Below are positions 28,998 through 30,812 of a DNA stretch of 30,812 nucleotides, piece after piece. A program made the translations under genes and the position numbers. The stretch's first letter is position 1; each line of letters begins with the position of its first letter. The notes under the pieces are model-generated. The model was given only the letters and a program-made list of their open reading frames with translations, was not told the DNA's origin and made no database searches. The stretch comes from CAYFQV01 sp964413635. Its GTDB lineage: Bacteria; Spirochaetota; Spirochaetia; DSM-27196; PWMO01. The stretch covers positions 1 through 30,812 of the forward strand of contig CAYPTH010000026.1 of the NCBI GenBank assembly GCA_964413635.1. Direction: 5' to 3'.

Positions 28998-30812
28998 GGC
29001 TCCCCGGCGCTGCGCCTCCACCACGGTGAGGGCCACCACGTTTACGATCTCCCGCACGGATGAGCCAAGCTGCAGGATCTGCACCGGCTTGTTCATGCCC
29101 ATGAGGATGGGGCCAATGAGCTCCGCCCCGCCGATCTGACCGATGAGCTTGTAGGCACTGTTGCCTGCCGAGAGATTCGGGAAGATAAGCGTGTTCACCC
29201 GCTCGTCTACCAGATCGCTGAAGGGATAGTTCTCCTGCAAGAGCCGGTTGTCCAGGGCAATGTTGGCCTGCACCTCGCCGTCGAGGACCAGGTCCGGGAA
29301 GTCGCTCTTTGCCTGAGCGACCGCCTGCTGCACGCGCTCCGCCTCGTCGCTGCGAGTCGAGCCGAAGTTGGAGTGCGAGAGCACCGCGACCACCGGCTCC
29401 ACGTTGAAGAAGCGCACCGTCCGCGCGGTAAGCCCAATGATATCAACAAGGTCCTCGATACCAGGCGCGACATTCACCGTCGTGTCGGCGAAGAAGTAGA
29501 CCCCTCGGCTCGAGTTCACAATGTACATTCCCGCCACCCGGCGCACCCCCGCCTCGGTACCGACGACCTGTAGGGCCGGACGAATGATCTTGGGGTACTC
29601 CTTCGTGCGCCCGGAAACCAGTCCGTCGGCGTGGCCGAGCTCGAGCATGGCGGTGCCGAAGTAATTGCGGTCGCGCATGAGTCTGAGCGCCTCGTTCATG
29701 GTTACGCCGCGGCGCTGTCGCTTCTCGTAGATAAGCTGCGCATACTCCCGCATCCGCTCCGGCTCTTGCTGCGGATCGAGGATCTCGCAATCATCGAGCC
29801 CCTGAATATCATGGCGATGTATGATCTCCTCCACCGCGGCGCGCTCGCCGAGCAGCACCGGCTCGGCAATGCCCTGACCGCGGACGATCTCCGCCGCCTT
29901 CAGCACCGTGTAGTCGTCCGCCTCGGCAAAGATGATGCGCTTCGGCGCGCTTCGCGCCTCATTGATGATTCCGGTTACCAGCTTCTGCCCAATGCCCACG
30001 CGGTCGAGGAGCTCCGCCTCGTAGTGCGTCCAGTCCGCTATCTCGTAGCGCGCCACCCCGGAGTCGATTGCCGCCTTGGCCACAGCCGGCGCAACGGTGG
30101 TCAACAGGCGCGGGTCGAGGGGCTTGGGAATGAGGTACTCCCGTCCGAAGGCAATGTGGCCCTCGCTATAGACGCGGCTCACCGTCTCGGGCACCGGCTC
30201 CCGGGCGAGGCGCGCCAGCGCCTCGGTGGCGGCCTTCTTCATCTCCTCATTGATCTCCCTCGAGCCCACGTCCAGGGCGCCGCGGAAGATGTAGGGAAAG
30301 CCCAAGACGTTATTCACCTGATTGGGGTGGTTCGAGCGCCCCGTGCAGATGACGGCATCCGGCCGCGTCTCGCTGGCGAGCTCGTAGTCAATCTCCGGGT
30401 CCGGGTTGGCGAGGGCAAAAATGATGGGATCCTTCGCCATCTTCTTGATGTGCTCCGCGGTGACAATGTTTCCCACCGAGAGGCCCAACATCATGTCGGC
30501 ACCCTCAATCGCCTCGTCAAAGGTCGACACATGGCGCTCAGTGGCGAACTCCCGGGCCGGGTGGGATGGTGATAGGCGACCATCCAGGTCTCCGGCGCGG
30601 AGGACGCCATCGACATCTATCATGACGATGTTCTCCCTTCGCATTCCCAGGGTCCGGTAGAACCGGGCGCAGGCGACCGCCGCGGCCCCCGCTCCCAGGA
30701 CCACGACGGAGATCTCGCTGATCCTCTTGTCCACGATCTCGAGGGCGTTCAGCAGGGCGGCGCCGGAGATTATAGCGGTGCCGTGCTGATCGTCGTGCAT
30801 GACCGGTATCTC
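28989..30812 (-). CDS. maeB: NADP-dependent malic enzyme fused to a phosphotransacetylase domain (MaeB type), N-terminus beyond the window
   Basis: The visible 607 residues are the C-terminal four fifths of a ~750-residue MaeB-type protein, which decarboxylates malate to pyruvate with reduction of NAD(P). The first visible block, EIPVMHDDQHGTA, is the malic-enzyme active-site strand, so the gene continues past 30812 and the internal ATG at 30800 is not the start. The Rossmann loop VVVLGAGAAAVACARF and the ALANPDPEI and SNHPNQVNNVLGFPYIFRGALD segments follow. From about visible residue 280 a phosphotransacetylase-like domain begins (RIIFAEADDYTVLKAAEI, with TVNVAPGIEDLVDI and LIFPNLSAGNSAYKL). 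In characterised MaeB proteins this domain is regulatory, sensing acetyl-CoA or related metabolites, rather than an active transacetylase. It is convergent with the DUF4914 gene. Confidence 0.94.
   Translation of the reverse strand, partial: EIPVMHDDQHGTAIISGAALLNALEIVDKRISEISVVVLGAGAAAVACARFYRTLGMRRENIVMIDVDGVLRAGDLDGRLSPSHPAREFATERHVSTFDEAIEGADMMLGLSVGNIVTAEHIKKMAKDPIIFALANPDPEIDYELASETRPDAVICTGRSNHPNQVNNVLGFPYIFRGALDVGSREINEEMKKAATEALARLAREPVPETVSRVYSEGHIAFGREYLIPKPLDPRLLTTVAPAVAKAAIDSGVARYEIADWTHYEAELLDRVGIGQKLVTGIINEARSAPKRIIFAEADDYTVLKAAEIVRGQGIAEPVLLGERAAVEEIIHRHDIQGLDDCEILDPQQEPERMREYAQLIYEKRQRRGVTMNEALRLMRDRNYFGTAMLELGHADGLVSGRTKEYPKIIRPALQVVGTEAGVRRVAGMYIVNSSRGVYFFADTTVNVAPGIEDLVDIIGLTARTVRFFNVEPVVAVLSHSNFGSTRSDEAERVQQAVAQAKSDFPDLVLDGEVQANIALDNRLLQENYPFSDLVDERVNTLIFPNLSAGNSAYKLIGQIGGAELIGPILMGMNKPVQILQLGSSVREIVNVVALTVVEAQRRGAGA

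Noticed and set aside
28989..30800. ATG at 30800 as the start of the malic enzyme
   Set aside because: The in-frame codons before it read EIPV, the conserved residues preceding MHDDQHGTA, so the Met is internal and the gene continues beyond the window.

Overview
The window is GC-rich, densely coded DNA with 26 recognisable protein genes and two runs of exactly 100 N (1416-1515 and 19694-19793), which are standard scaffold gaps of unknown size. The best taxonomic guess is a Spirochaetota member related to the free-living, anaerobic Spirochaeta-like genera. The support is indirect: (i) a complete cluster for fermenting branched-chain 2-oxoacids to branched-chain fatty acids, a known ATP source of Spirochaeta isovalerica; (ii) two tandem receiver-domain proteins with the GTEAA / LP.VFLT / YGYVLK signature I associate with spirochaete signalling proteins; (iii) a DUF4914 gene. 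No rRNA, tRNA, CRISPR array, transposase or phage gene was seen.

Region 1 (1-7592, + strand): a leader with two GC hairpins, then butyrate kinase, a ParA/MinD-like P-loop ATPase, the four subunits of a 2-oxoacid:ferredoxin oxidoreductase (delta, alpha, beta, gamma) and phosphate butyryltransferase. Together they convert a branched 2-oxoacid to acyl-CoA plus reduced ferredoxin, then acyl-phosphate, then acid plus ATP. A CLC-type chloride protein with two CBS domains follows; its gating glutamate is replaced by alanine.

Region 2 (7650-10743): a translationally coupled minus-strand pair (YtcJ-like amidohydrolase and a two-TM membrane protein), divergent from pseudouridine-5'-phosphate glycosidase.

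Region 3 (10721-14544, minus strand): the most striking locus. In transcription order it has msrA, a free-standing photoactive yellow protein (PYP) with its chromophore cysteine, a PAS histidine kinase that starts on the base after the PYP stop, and a receiver-histidine kinase hybrid joined to it by an ATGA overlap. This looks like a light- or PYP-ligand-driven two-component pathway.

Region 4 (14632-22689): an exported SurA/PrsA-type peptidyl-prolyl isomerase with a clear promoter and a leader hairpin, a convergent ABC-class ATPase, a thioredoxin-NHL lipoprotein that runs into the second gap, a DUF1820 protein, a patatin-like protein that has lost its middle, an ASCH protein, and an Mrp ATPase with the DUF59-Mrp-DUF971 layout of plant HCF101.

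Region 5 (22699-30812): a renalase-like flavoprotein; two tandem receiver proteins, the second a full HisKA_2-type histidine kinase; a DUF4914 protein behind a repeat-rich promoter region; and, convergent to it, the malic enzyme-phosphotransacetylase fusion, which runs off the window end. Several first genes (amidohydrolase, msrA, receiver-PAS protein) have a -10-like hexamer 6-7 bases before the start codon and no clear Shine-Dalgarno sequence, suggesting leaderless transcripts.
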